The position numbers and the translations under genes are program-made. From assembly GCF_000699445.3 (NCBI RefSeq), contig NC_067197.1, positions 29,557,809 to 29,621,808 on the forward strand: 64,000 nt of DNA, read 5' to 3'. Position 1 is the first letter of the stretch. Every line of letters starts with the position of its first letter. The notes under the pieces were generated by a model. The model made no database searches, was not told the DNA's origin, and saw nothing but the letters and a program-made list of their open reading frames with translations. Below, piece by piece: positions 34,186-45,852 of this stretch. The DNA is from Schistosoma haematobium. Taxonomy: Eukaryota > Platyhelminthes > Trematoda > Strigeidida > Schistosomatidae.

Positions 34186-34680
34186 AACACTAAAAATTTG
34201 TGGATGCGTTCAACAAGTTCGGAAACCGCCTTGGGGGAATAATATACTTGATCTATTGTTTACAATCAACACAGACTCTGTCTCAGTGCATACCAGTCAT
34301 GAGTTTTTTATGAGTGATCATAGAGTTGTACTGAGTATTATTCACTCTTTAAACGACATACAATTAAACTCCAAAGCTTCATTGATGTACCAGACCAGAT
34401 ATTTTGATCAACAAACCTGAACATGGACTGAAACTCTCATTCAATGTTTACCATGAGCGACTTATTTTACCACAAATAATGCTTAAGTTGCGCTTTCCAA
34501 TCCATACCACAAACTAATATATTGCCTTGACTGCACTGTTCCGGTAATTGGCCATGTGAGGTATAATGCCAATAGGGGTAAGAATACTTTTAGACATTTT
34601 AAAAAGAAAGCCGAGGAAATTAAAACGCTGCTACTAAGAGCACAATGACGTGCATACACTTCAGAGTATACCTAACTCAA
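34186..34680 (+). mobile_element. CR1-like endonuclease C-terminal fragment
   Basis: The plus strand reads NNILDLLFTINTDSVSVHTS then FFMSDHRVVLSII, the NxLDLxFT and SDHxxV blocks of CR1 endonucleases; decayed afterwards. Same strand as 31777-33218, so the inverted RT piece between them is an insertion or rearrangement. Confidence 0.65.
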
Positions 34681-34686
34681 TCGACA

Positions 34687-34793
34687 GAAATAAAGTAAAA
34701 TCCATGTGATGGCTAACGGTACACCTTCTAGACAGTCATAATCCAAACAAAATATGAGACTTTGAATTGTACGTAGTAAGTGTTCACAAACAG
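34687..34793 (-). pseudogene. Inverted, truncated copy of a UNC79 exon
   Basis: Reverse complement of 51318-51424, including its TTTCCAG acceptor. It reads the same 36 codons up to the arm boundary with one silent change (third base of an Ile codon, at 34765), then diverges. It lacks the rest of the exon and its donor. Confidence 0.75.
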
Positions 34794-35734
34794 CTGGAAA
34801 TGTACAGAAAATACAAACATATATGAGCGCATAATTTGGTTTGTATTAGTTTAAATTGATAGTACAAATTATTATCGAATCTCAAAATGCAGGCATTACC
34901 CAAAGTTGCAGAACAGTACCTAAAATCACTGAAATGAAATTATTTGTTCATTTAAAACTTAAATCTATGAACTTCAGATTTCCGTTCACCCGTAGATTAT
35001 AATATGCCGGACTCGAATTTACGAAATACTAAGCTTATTAGTTGCATAATGCCATCATACTTTGTCAATCTGGATAGAAAGTTTATCAATGTAATGTAGA
35101 ATAAAAGACTTCGTGAAGAAATAAAAAACTATGGAATAGGTTTCTTCAGAAAACAAAATGTTTGCAGTGCATTCTTTTTCTTAAAAGTCTAAAATGTTGC
35201 TTCACGATTTATCTGCTCTATTTTCTTTTCTGACCGTACAATTGAAGTGATTAAGCAAACCGATGGGTTTACTTAAATTGCTAATTTCATTATGGTCAGT
35301 GAGCCAGTGGTCAACAAAATGGTTTGATAAATACAAAACTCCCATCAGGACTTTTGCAATTGGCACAACCTTTCGCTTAGTAAGGATGTTTATTGGTACA
35401 TGAAAGGAAAACGTTCATTGCAGTAGGTGTGAAACATTGACTCTGAAGGTTTATAACACTTATAGTTTACTAATATTTGACCATTAATGCTTTTGATGAA
35501 TTCCTCGCAAGCGGAGGAACAACCAAATGAACAGCACCATGTAAATATGATAAATTAGTCGATGAGGTTGTAATTTCACTTTATTCACGAGGAGTAAGAT
35601 TGGGATAAAATTAAGGAAATCTAAAATCCAACAACTAATGACGTAACTGCGCTCCATTAAACTCGCCAAATTTTAGGATAAATGTTTTGGCAATTACATA
35701 CTTTTCGGCTGTGATTCACACAAAATGCTTAAGA

Positions 35735-36690
35735 CTGTGCTGAGAGCTCTTGGTGGCATAGCTCAAAATCAAACACAATGTATTAGACCTTGATCTTCTC
35801 TTAAATCTTTACTTTAAAGTTTGAAGAAGATGGCTTAAAATACCACAACTTTTATTTTCAGAAAAACGCGTGTTGACCGCTTGACCTAATTTAAGAACCT
35901 GATCAGTCCTGATGGTCTGATGTCTGATGAAATCTTTGCACATATTTAGAACTCTGGATTGGCTCTTGCCAAATCGCATCACTTGTAGCGTGGGCGAGAT
36001 ATCTATATGGCGATCAAATAATGAGTTTACTGCGCAGAAGTTAACTCCTTCCTACTTTGTGAATGTGAAACATGGTCATTAAGAATAGATAATGTTCATG
36101 GGTTATAATTATTTGCCCGTAGGTTGCTTCAAAACATTCCTAATGCAAGCAGTGCCTAGATAAAAAGTTAAGTAATGGGTATATATGGTAATTTAATTTA
36201 CGTGGTAGTCAATCTTGAGATATATGTGATGTATACCTAACCACTGCCTACCGCAACAGGTGATATTGTCCGACGTGGGTGTAGGCTGGAAGTAAGCTAC
36301 AGGCGGGCAAACGAAAACGTGGATTCAGTCACTGACAAGTGCATTGAGACATGTTGTCAAGTGTAGACTGCTTGGTAGGGGTCTGTGTGATGGTCATAAC
36401 CAGTGATTAGAGACTCTGTACGAAATAGATCGAAACTGTGCAAAGTGACACAGGTCCGTCCATTCTTTTCCCCCTCAGGTTTTAAGCTACCGAATTCCTC
36501 GTAATCTTTTTTATTGCACTAATTCATATTTACTTGAATTGTGTCTTTGACACCTAATCTCTCTTTATAATTATGGTACCATTATTCTGGGACTTCCCCA
36601 AATAATTCACGTCCCTGTGTTGATGGTGTGTGGAAAGTTGAACAGGTGTACATCCGTGCCAGATTCTACTTTGTGACTGATTGACATTCA
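35735..36690 (+). mobile_element. Decayed RTE-1-like LINE remnants in left arm
   Basis: 35735-35800 resembles the RTE-1 3' end (GGTGGCATAGCTCAAAATCA). 35870-36690 follows the C-terminal RT and 3' UTR from LISPNGLxSDEI to the tail with many indels. No open frame. Confidence 0.7.
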
Positions 36691-38420
36691 AAACAATTTT
36701 CTAAGCTTTTTATACCAGTATATCAGTGGATAAATTTCAGTATTTTTATGTTAATACTTTAATCAAGAACAACTTATAAATAACCATTTACAAATAGTAA
36801 CTTTGACATTGAAATAGATGATACAAGAGAAAAAACCATCTAGAGAAAAGTGAAATGTTCATCCAAAAACAATCCAACCAACCTCTAAGACAACATTAAA
36901 TTATGCATACGTTTACGACTAAGAAAATGTCTATATAGTCCCACAAATTTATTAAGAAAATTATGAAGCAGTCAAAATACAAAACTCGACAACTAAGTTT
37001 ATTAAAATATGTATAGAATCATCAATATTTGTTTTTAAATTCCAATCCATAACAGGCGTCAATTAGAATGTCAGGTTAATTATGAGTCAGAACTATAACA
37101 AAAACTACCATGGGGACCATTCCTCCACGATGACGTGAGTTAATTATTATTTTATGAGCTACCTAAGTTTTTCACATTTTCTTCTGAAACTAAGAGACAA
37201 CACTCAGATCTAAAAACACCAATTCTTATACGGTTTGTTTATCAAGCTTGAGACCTCTTTTGCTGAACACTTATTATTTTATAAATATAGACATTACTGT
37301 CGATAAAAAGTGCGATCATTTTGTAAGTACTGATCTGGGCTTGTAAGTAATTGCAAAATATATGATGAGTGTCTCCCAAATACCTCCAAATTTCCCTACA
37401 ACTCAAGCGATTCTTCCCAAGATATAGTCAAACACATTTCTCATATTCAGTGTTGATTCAAATCAGACAACCAATGGTACACCAAACAATGAATATCAAA
37501 TTAAAATTTCAATAGGACATAGAATATCCCAATCTCGTGATTTGAGGGAAAATGTTAAAAGTCTCGAAGAGATTTTGGGGAAGCTGCAATGGAAAACTTT
37601 AAGGAAATGCAACAAAAACTTTGAAATTTCCCTGTTTTGTTTTTTAACAGAAAAACTTAAAATTTTGAAGAAAGTGATAAAACGATTTAGGTAAATTTTG
37701 GTTTTCTCCAATATTTGCTCGAAATTCACCCAAAATATGGAAATTACAATAAATCAATCAGTATTGGCCGACGTTTCCATAAAAAACATGAAAGTTATCG
37801 AATAAGCAGTTACCGCTCTGGTTAGTAAGCTTTTGAATTTGCTCTGAAATTGTTAAAAGGCACAAATAAAGTGTTCCGTAGTCAAGTTGAGGTAAATGTT
37901 TGGACCTCCACTCCTGATCATTGATCCTATTCATAAAACGCTCAATGGAGAGGACATGTATATCCTTGAGTATGCTACAAATTTGTGTTAAATATCATGT
38001 AAACATACTTGTATAGGCTGTTTTGAAAAAATTTCAACAAGCTAGTTATATCATTTGAGGATGGCAAATTACTTGCATTGTTCACCAGCTTGAAACAAGC
38101 TTCATTCAACGCCTTTAACTTTGTGGTGTCTACAGTGATGAACGTATGACTAAATTCTTTTTATCTTACATGCATGAGACTTAATATTTGTCATTTATGC
38201 GACTACTTATTCAAAAATCCAAGGTAGGGTCTCATTAGAAGTTAATATGAGTAGCGAATTAAAACAACCCGGAACGGGTAGGCAGAAAACATTCATGTTA
38301 TATTTTACTAAAGGCTGCAGAACAGACGATAGTTGTTCGTTTGGAAAAATCTTCTATTTTAACCTACTATACTTCAAAAGGGAAAATGACATTGCTTTCA
38401 GGTAAGAAAATAAACACAGA
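36691..38420. other. Unassigned part of left arm
   Basis: AT-rich sequence with the TTTCCC-type repeat copy at about 37541-37742. No gene recognised. Confidence 0.5.
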
Positions 38421-40259
38421 TATCCTTATTACTAATAATAATGGCTTTATTCGACACTATATTTCGGTACAATATCTACTTTTGCTTGCATGCATGTATT
38501 TTTATGTAATTATGTCTCGTTCTACCAGAAGATATACAAGGAGAAAGATATGAGTGAAGGAGATGGTTAGTATCTGCTAAGAGCACACCTTTCGGGAGTT
38601 TGCGTAACTTTACATGTCTATCCACATTCACATTAATTATGATTTCGAAAGTATCACCACACACTTTGTTGACTGCCTTCAGCACTCTCCGCAATACAGC
38701 AAAGTCTTTTCTCAAAAGCCCGGGAAAGAATAATGGAGAACAATAAAAATAATAGGTAATATGCAAGAATTGACAAATTGTAAGAGTAAATGACGAGTAA
38801 TCCCAAGAGCATGCAATCTCTTTATGTAATAAGTCAGACGGAAAACCTTATTCGATAACAATAAAACGTGAGAAGACCAAGAGAGATCAGAGCAAAAGAT
38901 AACACCAAGATGATTCACTTTCGACACTGTGTTTATCGAAGAGTCTCCAATGGCATAGGCATTATAAGATCCCAAAGTGGAGTTTAGATGCCGTTAATAT
39001 CTGACGCTAAAGTTAATAGTTTGACATTTAGACGGACTAAGTATGAGACTATTAACAACAGACCAGCAATCAATACGAGACAAAAACTCATTCATTTCTA
39101 TGATATGTAAAGTGGTAGAGATAGGCATACAAACAGTAAGATCATCCGCATATTTCAGAAACGTGTTTACTGCGGAATATGGCAGATCATGAAGAAGAGA
39201 AGAGAAGAGGTGAAATAACAGCTCTTTGTGGTAAACCTCCATGAGACGGTAGAGACTCTGAACACTTTACTCCAAACACAGTGTACTGTTCTCTTCTAGA
39301 GAAGTAGGAACATAACCAATTGATTAGCCAGCTGTCAGTGTTGACTCTGATTGACTTGTTAAGTAAACGTTGTTATGGTATAGAATCGAAAGCAGAACTA
39401 TAGTCCAGAAAAGCGCATCGGACATACTTCTTACCCTTTTCTAAGTTAAACACTATATTGTGATGCAGGACAGCAGTGGCATCTAAGGTGCCTCTTTTGC
39501 ATCTGCAAGCAAACTGATACGAATCGATGTTCTATTTTTCTGTAGGTTGGAGCGAGAGTGTCAATAATTTTTCTATTGTTTTGAGGAGAAGTGAAGTTAT
39601 TACTTAGGGTCTAAATTTCACCTTATCACAAGATATTTTCTTATGTATAGGAATTATCTTTATCTTTCTCCACATTTCCGGGAATGAGATTAGATCAGAT
39701 GGATCCGTTAAAAAACACTCGTGAATGGACAGCATAGGACGTCAGTACACTTTTTAAAAAGGAAGTTTGTGATACCATAAGGTCCTAAACACCGGGATGA
39801 ATTAAGTGACTGGAGACATCTTCGGACACTAGTTTCAGTGAAACTAGGAACACAACTATTCTTTAAACCTGTGGATATAGGGTGCTTTGCATCAGATGAC
39901 TGACGTACAAAAGACTTGTTTAAGCCACAAACATTCAGCTGGTTATCGCTGCTAATGTACCTGCCACCTGTAAGTTCTTCAAAATGTTTCAACACACTTG
40001 AAGAGTTTTTACAAGACAGGAGTTTTAGAGTAAACATAGAGTTGAGACGTCTAATCTCTAGGTTTATTAGATCATTCATCTTACGAACTTCAATAGAGAT
40101 TTTCTGGCGGGGGAAAAACGTCAGACTCCTTCTAAGCTGCCCGCCATTTCGTTTCAACGACCTTGAACGGTCTGACAGGAGGCGGTCATTCCGTATTTCG
40201 ATTGCCATGGGTTTGTTGGGTTGCATGAGTACTATGTTTTCTTCATATTCAAGTCTTTT
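38421..40259 (-). mobile_element. CR1/L2-like LINE RT remnant in left arm
   Basis: Mirror of 45853-47691. Minus-strand frames include 40226-39708 (RT N-terminal part), 39242-38994 (KYADDLTV) and 38975-38476 (RT C-terminal part). Several stops and frameshifts. Confidence 0.8.
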
Positions 40260-40511
40260 GCTGCATTGAAAAGCAGAAAATAACTGCTAAAAGCAATAAT
40301 TTTGCATTCTCTGTTTTGTAGTGTACACGTTGGCTCTGCTGTTGTTTCGTTAGTTGACCTGTGAACCCAATTGCTGTAGTAAACCTCAACGAAATGTCAC
40401 GTCATCAGTAAGTCTTAAATATTTGTAGTACCTCCTTCAGTTGTTATTGTTTTAACGGATAACTTTTTTATAATTAATGATTGATGATTGTGGTGCTTCT
40501 TGTTCACGTGA

Positions 40512-40878
40512 TGTTTCAGTCGAATTATGCGTTGCTGAACAAGCGTTTCGCAAGCTGGGTTGACTTTGATATATCACTAAAAGTGTTCCGAAAATTATGG
40601 AGCAATAATTATATCATTTCCCGGACTATCCGTACTCATTATATCCACACAGAAAGCAAATTGCTCAAGGATTTCAGATTCAATCAGCTTCTTGTGACAT
40701 CTTATCTGTGTCTGAACTCCATTCGACTATAACCCCCGCCCATTTTTAATGTTTCCTTAATTCTAACACCAAATAATCTTTAACCTGTCCATGCACACGC
40801 ACATATATGTATATAGTTATTATTGATAACCTAGTTCATTCCAATTCTTTATTTTTTCTTATGTCAATTGTTTTATGC
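40512..40878. other. Spacer sequence between left arm and inverted LTR
   Basis: The first ~20 bp after the arm still resemble the sequence flanking the right arm (GTTTCA.TCGAATTA). The short plus-strand frame at 40481-40732 has no recognisable domain. Confidence 0.5.
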
Positions 40879-41203
40879 TGAAGATGCCACAGGTATTCAG
40901 AGTTTGACAACGCTTTAACCAGTGATACTTCCTAATATGAAGCGTACCCACCAAGTGAAATCAAAAGACAGAAACGGGGATGTTTGAAGATATACTTGAT
41001 ATGCTATCAATATATCGAGAATCGTCTGATCTAATCTGGCTAGCGATTGCAGGGGTTGTTGAACACGGCGTTCCCACTCGTGATCTGGTGCGGATTCATG
41101 ACCGAGTGCCTTCAGCTAGGTCAGTCCATTAAAACATGTGGTCAGCATCCAATGTCGAAAACTTACAGAGCTATTTATCTTGCGGATTTTTTTACCGCTA
41201 CAG
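40879..41203 (-). mobile_element. Partial Gypsy LTR, inverted
   Basis: Reverse complement of 41706-42029 with about one indel and few substitutions. It ends at 41203 exactly opposite the TGTAGCGG start of the plus-strand LTR, which marks the LTR terminus. Its other end is truncated inside the LTR. Confidence 0.75.
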
Positions 41204-41705
41204 ATCACTCCCTCCTTAGTGGGGTAGTGATGACCCTAAGACGTGGCCAGCTATAAGTTTAAACCCGAGTTTTGTCGTTGGTAAACACTCTTCTGATAGC
41301 TTGCAAGGTTTAGCAGCGTCTGATCGTCCTCCCTTACTATAGAGGACTATGAAATACAATATAGTAAGAAAATAATGTACAATGGAAATTTTGGTTCCTC
41401 CTAAACCTCATCGTTCTTTTTACCGTCTTTTCCAGCCGTCCTGTAAAAGAAAAAAAGAATATGTAAGTGCATGTCGAAATAAACTCGTACGCGCTTTAAA
41501 ACACAAAATGGGCGAAAAGGTGTAAATAACGTAAAAGCGATTTTTACAAAATGTTTTTTTGTTGTTTTCTTTGAATTTTTTTAACATACATATTAGCCGA
41601 ATAATAAATATATATAAACACAAGCGTATTAAAAAATTTTTATATTGTATATAATGCCATGGGAAATCGAGATGTAAGTCCTATCACTGAGGTAAGAAAT
41701 AGTAT
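41204..41705. other. Sequence between two opposed LTR starts
   Basis: About 500 bp of AT-rich sequence with no recognised gene; it separates the divergent LTR termini. Confidence 0.5.
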
Positions 41706-42197
41706 TGTAGCGGTAAAAAATTCCGCAAGATAAATAGCTCTGTAAGTTTTCGACATTGGATGCTGACCACATGTTTTAATGGACTGACCTAGCTGAAGGC
41801 ACTCGGTCATGAATCCGCACCAGATCACGAGTGGGAACGCCGTGTTCAACAACCCCTGCAATCGCTAGCCAGATTAGATCAGACGATTCTCGATATATTG
41901 ATAGCATATCAAGTATATCTTCAAACATCCCCGTTTCTGTCTTTTGATTTCACTTGGTGGGTACGCTTCATATTAGGAAGTATCACTGGTTAAAGCGTTG
42001 TCAAACTCTGAATACCTGTGGCATCTTCATTGGTGAGCCTAACGTGATCTGATACACCAAATCGTAAACTTTCTGTATCTTTTTGGGATTCTATATATCA
42101 TTGCTTCACCTTAATTTTTTATACACTGTGACACTTTCGTGTTGTTTTGGATATATATATTTTTTCCCAGGTTCATTATCGTACTTTATATTTCATC

Positions 42198-42942
42198 ATG
42201 ACTAAACAGACACCCAAAGTACTTAGGCTTAAGACTTTGTCCCCACCTTCGTTTGAAATGATGCCCTCCTGGCCAGACAACATTGAATCCTGGTTCTGCT
42301 ACGCAGAAGCCGACTTCTCCAAGCACGGCGTGATCGACACAACTGCACAATTCCTCTCAGTAGTCAAGGCACCACCGCGCAAATTTAACAGATACGTAAC
42401 GCCTAGTATGTTTACTAGTGATGTTTCTGAACCTTATGAAACGCTGAAACATTCTATTCTTAAACGCGGAGACCTAACCGATAGACAAGGGTTAGATCAA
42501 CTCCTCAATAACATCGACCTGCAACGCGGTTCTGCGAGGGACATGTTGCAAAGGATGAGAGAGGTTATCGGCCAAAGAACCTTCGATGATGGCCTATTTA
42601 AACAACTTTTCTTATCGAAACTTCCTCAACAGGTGCAAGCTGCGCTTGTCTCGTTCCACAACAACGCCTCAGACGAGCTAGCTGCATCTGACTACCGCAT
42701 TTAAGAAATCGTAAAATCTCCTAATGCCAAGGTTTTTTCAGTCAAAGAAAAGCCTCAAACAACCCAGAATGAAATTACAGAGTTATGTCAAACACTTAAA
42801 CGTTATCTAAGATTTCGTAACGACTATAAACGGTCACACACTCTGCGAAGAAGCACTTCACGTAGGCGATCTGTCTCTAGACCACGAGAGACGGATAATC
42901 CCGACTGGTGCTGGTATCATAATCTGTATGGAAAGTCTTCCA
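42198..42942 (+). pseudogene. Gypsy gag with zinc knuckle
   Basis: From ATG 42198: capsid-like sequence with PPSFEMMPSWPDNIESWF and LKHSILKRGDLTDRQGLDQL, open to 42704 (stop after ASDYRI). The same frame resumes and includes WCWYHNLYGKSSRNCRKPC near 42907-42960, a nucleocapsid-type Cys/His knuckle. Confidence 0.8.
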
Positions 42943-42946
42943 GAAA

Positions 42947-43270
42947 TTGCAGAAAACCCTGCAATTTTCTCAACTCCAAACTGACCGGCACGCAAAACAA
43001 CTCGGGAAACTTCCAAGCCGCCACGCATTGACGGCAACCGTAGCCGGCAAACATAGCCGTCTGTTATACGTCACAGATGTGATAACGAATGTTCGCTACC
43101 TCGTCGATACTGGCGCAGAAGTTAGCGTTTTTCCTGTAAATTGTGACGACCGGCTTCGCAAATCAGTTTTAAACTTACAGGTGGTAAAAGGTACCTTTAC
43201 CTTAACGTGGGTTTGCGCAAACCCATTCACTGGATCTTCGTTGTTGCAGGTGTTTCTATGCCAATTATAG
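42947..43270 (+). pseudogene. Gypsy aspartic protease region
   Basis: Reads LLYVTDVITNVRYLVDTGAE then VSVFPV, the DTGA active-site motif of retroviral-type aspartic proteases. A second catalytic-fold piece (PIIGMDLLQHH) lies in another frame near 43260, so there is a frameshift. Confidence 0.82.
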
Positions 43271-43470
43271 GTATGGACCTTCTACAACACCATATTCTAA
43301 TCATCGATACGCGCAAACGGAGGATAGTAGACATAAATACTAATTTATCTGTTTGAGCAACTTCTTTATCTGGTTGCAGATTATCTCTAGTCACAATTAA
43401 GCACACGATAGACCCATCCTATCAATCACTATTCGATAAGTATTCTGGAATATACCAAACGCAACTGAAA

Positions 43471-44133
43471 TTGCCGTGTGTAACCAACAACGTTACACAC
43501 CACATCACAACTACAGGACCTCCTGTAATCTCTAAAGCAGGACGACTAGCTCCTGAAAAGCTAAGGTTAGAGAAAAACGAGTTCGATCACATGACAGACT
43601 TAGGAATCATACGACCGTCAAATAGCCCATATGCATCTCCGTTGCACATGGTCCCTAAAAAGGACAGCAACGATTGGCGTCCAACTGGTGACTATCGGCG
43701 TTTGAACGCGAAAACCATTCCCGATCGTTACCCGTTGCCTCACATTCACGATTTGACAGCTACCTTGAAAGGTACAACTGTCTTTTCGAAAATCGACTTG
43801 GTTAAAGCGTATAACCAAATCCCTATGGCTACTGACGACATACCGAAAACAGCTATCATAACTCCTTTCGGACTCTATGAATTTTCGCGAATGCCTTTCG
43901 GTCTAAGGAATGCTGCTCAAACATTCCAAAGATTCATAGACGACGTTTTTCGAGGTCTCAACTTCGTACATGCGTATGCTGACGACTGTCTAATCGCAAG
44001 TCCGGACAGAGAAACACATCTCAAGCATCTGGATCTTTTTTTCGAACGACTTCAAAAACATGGCATTACTATAAACATTCAAAAAATGCCAAATCGGAAT
44101 CGACTCATTAGACTTCCTAGGAAACACTATTGA
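43471..44133 (+). pseudogene. Gypsy reverse transcriptase
   Basis: Reads [53 protein letters not shown] (catalytic Asp), [32 protein letters not shown] (YADD). The core motifs are intact, and the frame breaks after INIQKMPN. Confidence 0.9.
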
Positions 44134-44790
44134 TGCGCAAGGCATCCAACCTCTTATGCAAAGCGGCGGTCATTTTGGATTACCCAGAACCCACCATCAC
44201 CAGGCAATTACGCACGTTTAACGGCTTTGTAAGTTTCTATAGACCGTTTGTACCGAAATGCGCGTCACTTATGAAAGCGCTAACTGACCAACTTCGTGAA
44301 AATGAGAAATCCATCAATCTGGGCGAGACCGCTCGAAAAGCATTTTCCATAGTTAGGAAACTTATATCAAAGGCAACCATGCTCACACACCAGGACACTC
44401 AAGCGCCCGTTAGTATCGCAGTAAACGCATTCGACTCAGCAATCGAAGGAGCCTTACAACGATGGGTTAACTACTCCTGGCAACTTTTAGCTTTCTTCTC
44501 GAGACGAATGCTAGACGCTGAACCTAGCTACAACACTTTCGGTAGGGAACTTCCAGCTATGTATTGTGCTGTACGGTATTTTCAACACTATCGAAGGTCG
44601 AGACTTCACCCTTTTTACTGATCATAAACCGCTTACCTTTTATTTAAGCTCATCGTCAGACAAGTAATCACCCTGTGAGTCTCGACAACTGGTCTACATT
44701 TCACAGTCTACTTCAAATATACAACACATTTCTGGAGCAAACAATGTAGTCACAGATGCTTTGTCTCGAATAACTTCCTTGAACAGTTTT
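44130..44790 (+). pseudogene. Gypsy RNase H region
   Basis: Frame 44130-44621 includes RQLRTFNGFVSFYRPFVPKC, and LLAFFSRRMLDAEPSYNTFG then ELPAMYCAVRYFQHY. After a frameshift TDHKPLTF and AND(A)LSR-type sequence follow. Decayed. Confidence 0.8.
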
Positions 44791-44819
44791 CAAGGAATCG
44801 ACCTTCTTAAACCCACCTA

Positions 44820-45600
44820 GCTTCAAAAAGAAGACATTGATCTTCAGGATGAGTTATCCTCAACAACCCTTAAACTGCGCATTAAACGGATGGGAACAGG
44901 TAAGAAAACTATACTTTGTGACACATCCACAAGTGGGGATCGCCCAGTCGTGCCGAAACATTATCGACGCAATGTCTTCAATACGTTGCACAAACCCTCT
45001 CATACAGGTGTTCGTGCAACCATCAAGCTTATAGCAGAACGGTTTTGCTGGCCTGGCATGAATAAAGACGTGAGGGAGTGGGCACGCTCCTGTGTGAGCT
45101 GACAAAAGTCCAAGGTTACCGGACGCAACAAATGTCCCTTAGGCTCATTTAAAACTCCCGATGCTCGTTTCGACCATTTTCATCTGGATTTGATAGGACC
45201 TTTACCAGACTCAAATGGATACCCTTATCTCTTAACCTGCGTAGACCATTTCACTCGATGGCTAGAAGCAGTACCTATCAAGGACATCACTCCTGGAACA
45301 GTGGCCCGCGCCTTCGTCGAACGATGGGTAGCAAACTTTCGCCGCACTTCAACTATCACTACAGATCGTGGACGCCAGTTCAAATCTGGACTTTCACGTT
45401 TTCTGACAGCATTGTCAGGAATCACTCGCTTCCGAACGACCGCCCACCACCCACAAGCAAACAGGTTAGCAGAACGCTTTCAATGAAAACTAACAGCTTC
45501 ACTATCAGCTGCAAACATTTCTCAGTGGGCCGACGCTCTCCCACTCGTCCCACTAGGTATTCGCAATGCAGTGAAAGCAAAGCTTAATTCGAATGAAACG
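44820..45600 (+). pseudogene. Gypsy integrase
   Basis: The zinc-binding part reads HTGVRATIKLIAERFCWPGM and SCVS*QKSKV (stop in the finger). The core frame 45190-45486 has CVDHFTRWLEAVPI, TTDRGRQF (Asp) and HHPQANRLAERFQ (Glu region), then a stop at 45484. Truncated at the inverted-repeat border. Confidence 0.85.
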
Positions 45601-45852
45601 TCACGTGAACAAGAAGCACCACAATCATCAATCATTAATTATAAAAAAGTTATCCGTTAAAACAATAACAACTGAAGGAGGTACTACAAATATTTAAGAC
45701 TTACTGATGACGTGACATTTCGTTGAGGTTTACTACAGCAATTGGGTTCACAGGTCAACTAACGAAACAACAGCAGAGCCAACGTGTACACTACAAAACA
45801 GAGAATGCAAAATTATTGCTTTTAGCAGTTATTTTCTGCTTTTCAATGCAGC

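Larger units (their letters stand above)
34687..40511. repeat. Left arm of a 16.7-kb inverted repeat
   Basis: The reverse complement of 45601-51424 at near identity; paired positions sum to 86112 (86111 at the outer end). Every reading frame in one arm reappears inverted in the other. Only four substitutions were noticed by eye (34765, 34990, 35584, 35689), all within about 1 kb of the outer end. The arm carries an inverted UNC79 exon fragment, RTE remnants and a CR1/L2-like RT. The inner end is at TCACGTGA. Confidence 0.95.
41706..45600 (+). mobile_element. Decayed Gypsy-like LTR retrotransposon, 3' end missing
   Basis: A 5' LTR starting TGTAGCGGTAAAA (41706, probably ending near 42165), then gag, zinc knuckle, protease, RT, RNase H and integrase in Gypsy order. 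Frames are broken by stops and frameshifts. It ends abruptly at the inner border of the right arm with no 3' LTR. Confidence 0.85.

Noticed and set aside
39916..40269. 117-codon frame in the left arm (mirror 45843-46196)
   Set aside because: Antisense to the CR1/L2-like RT frame, with no domain of its own.
41047..41861. Two matching short frames (FPLVIWCGFMTECLQLGQS) in opposite directions
   Set aside because: They lie in the opposed LTR copies; matching protein simply follows from the DNA repeat. No domain recognised.
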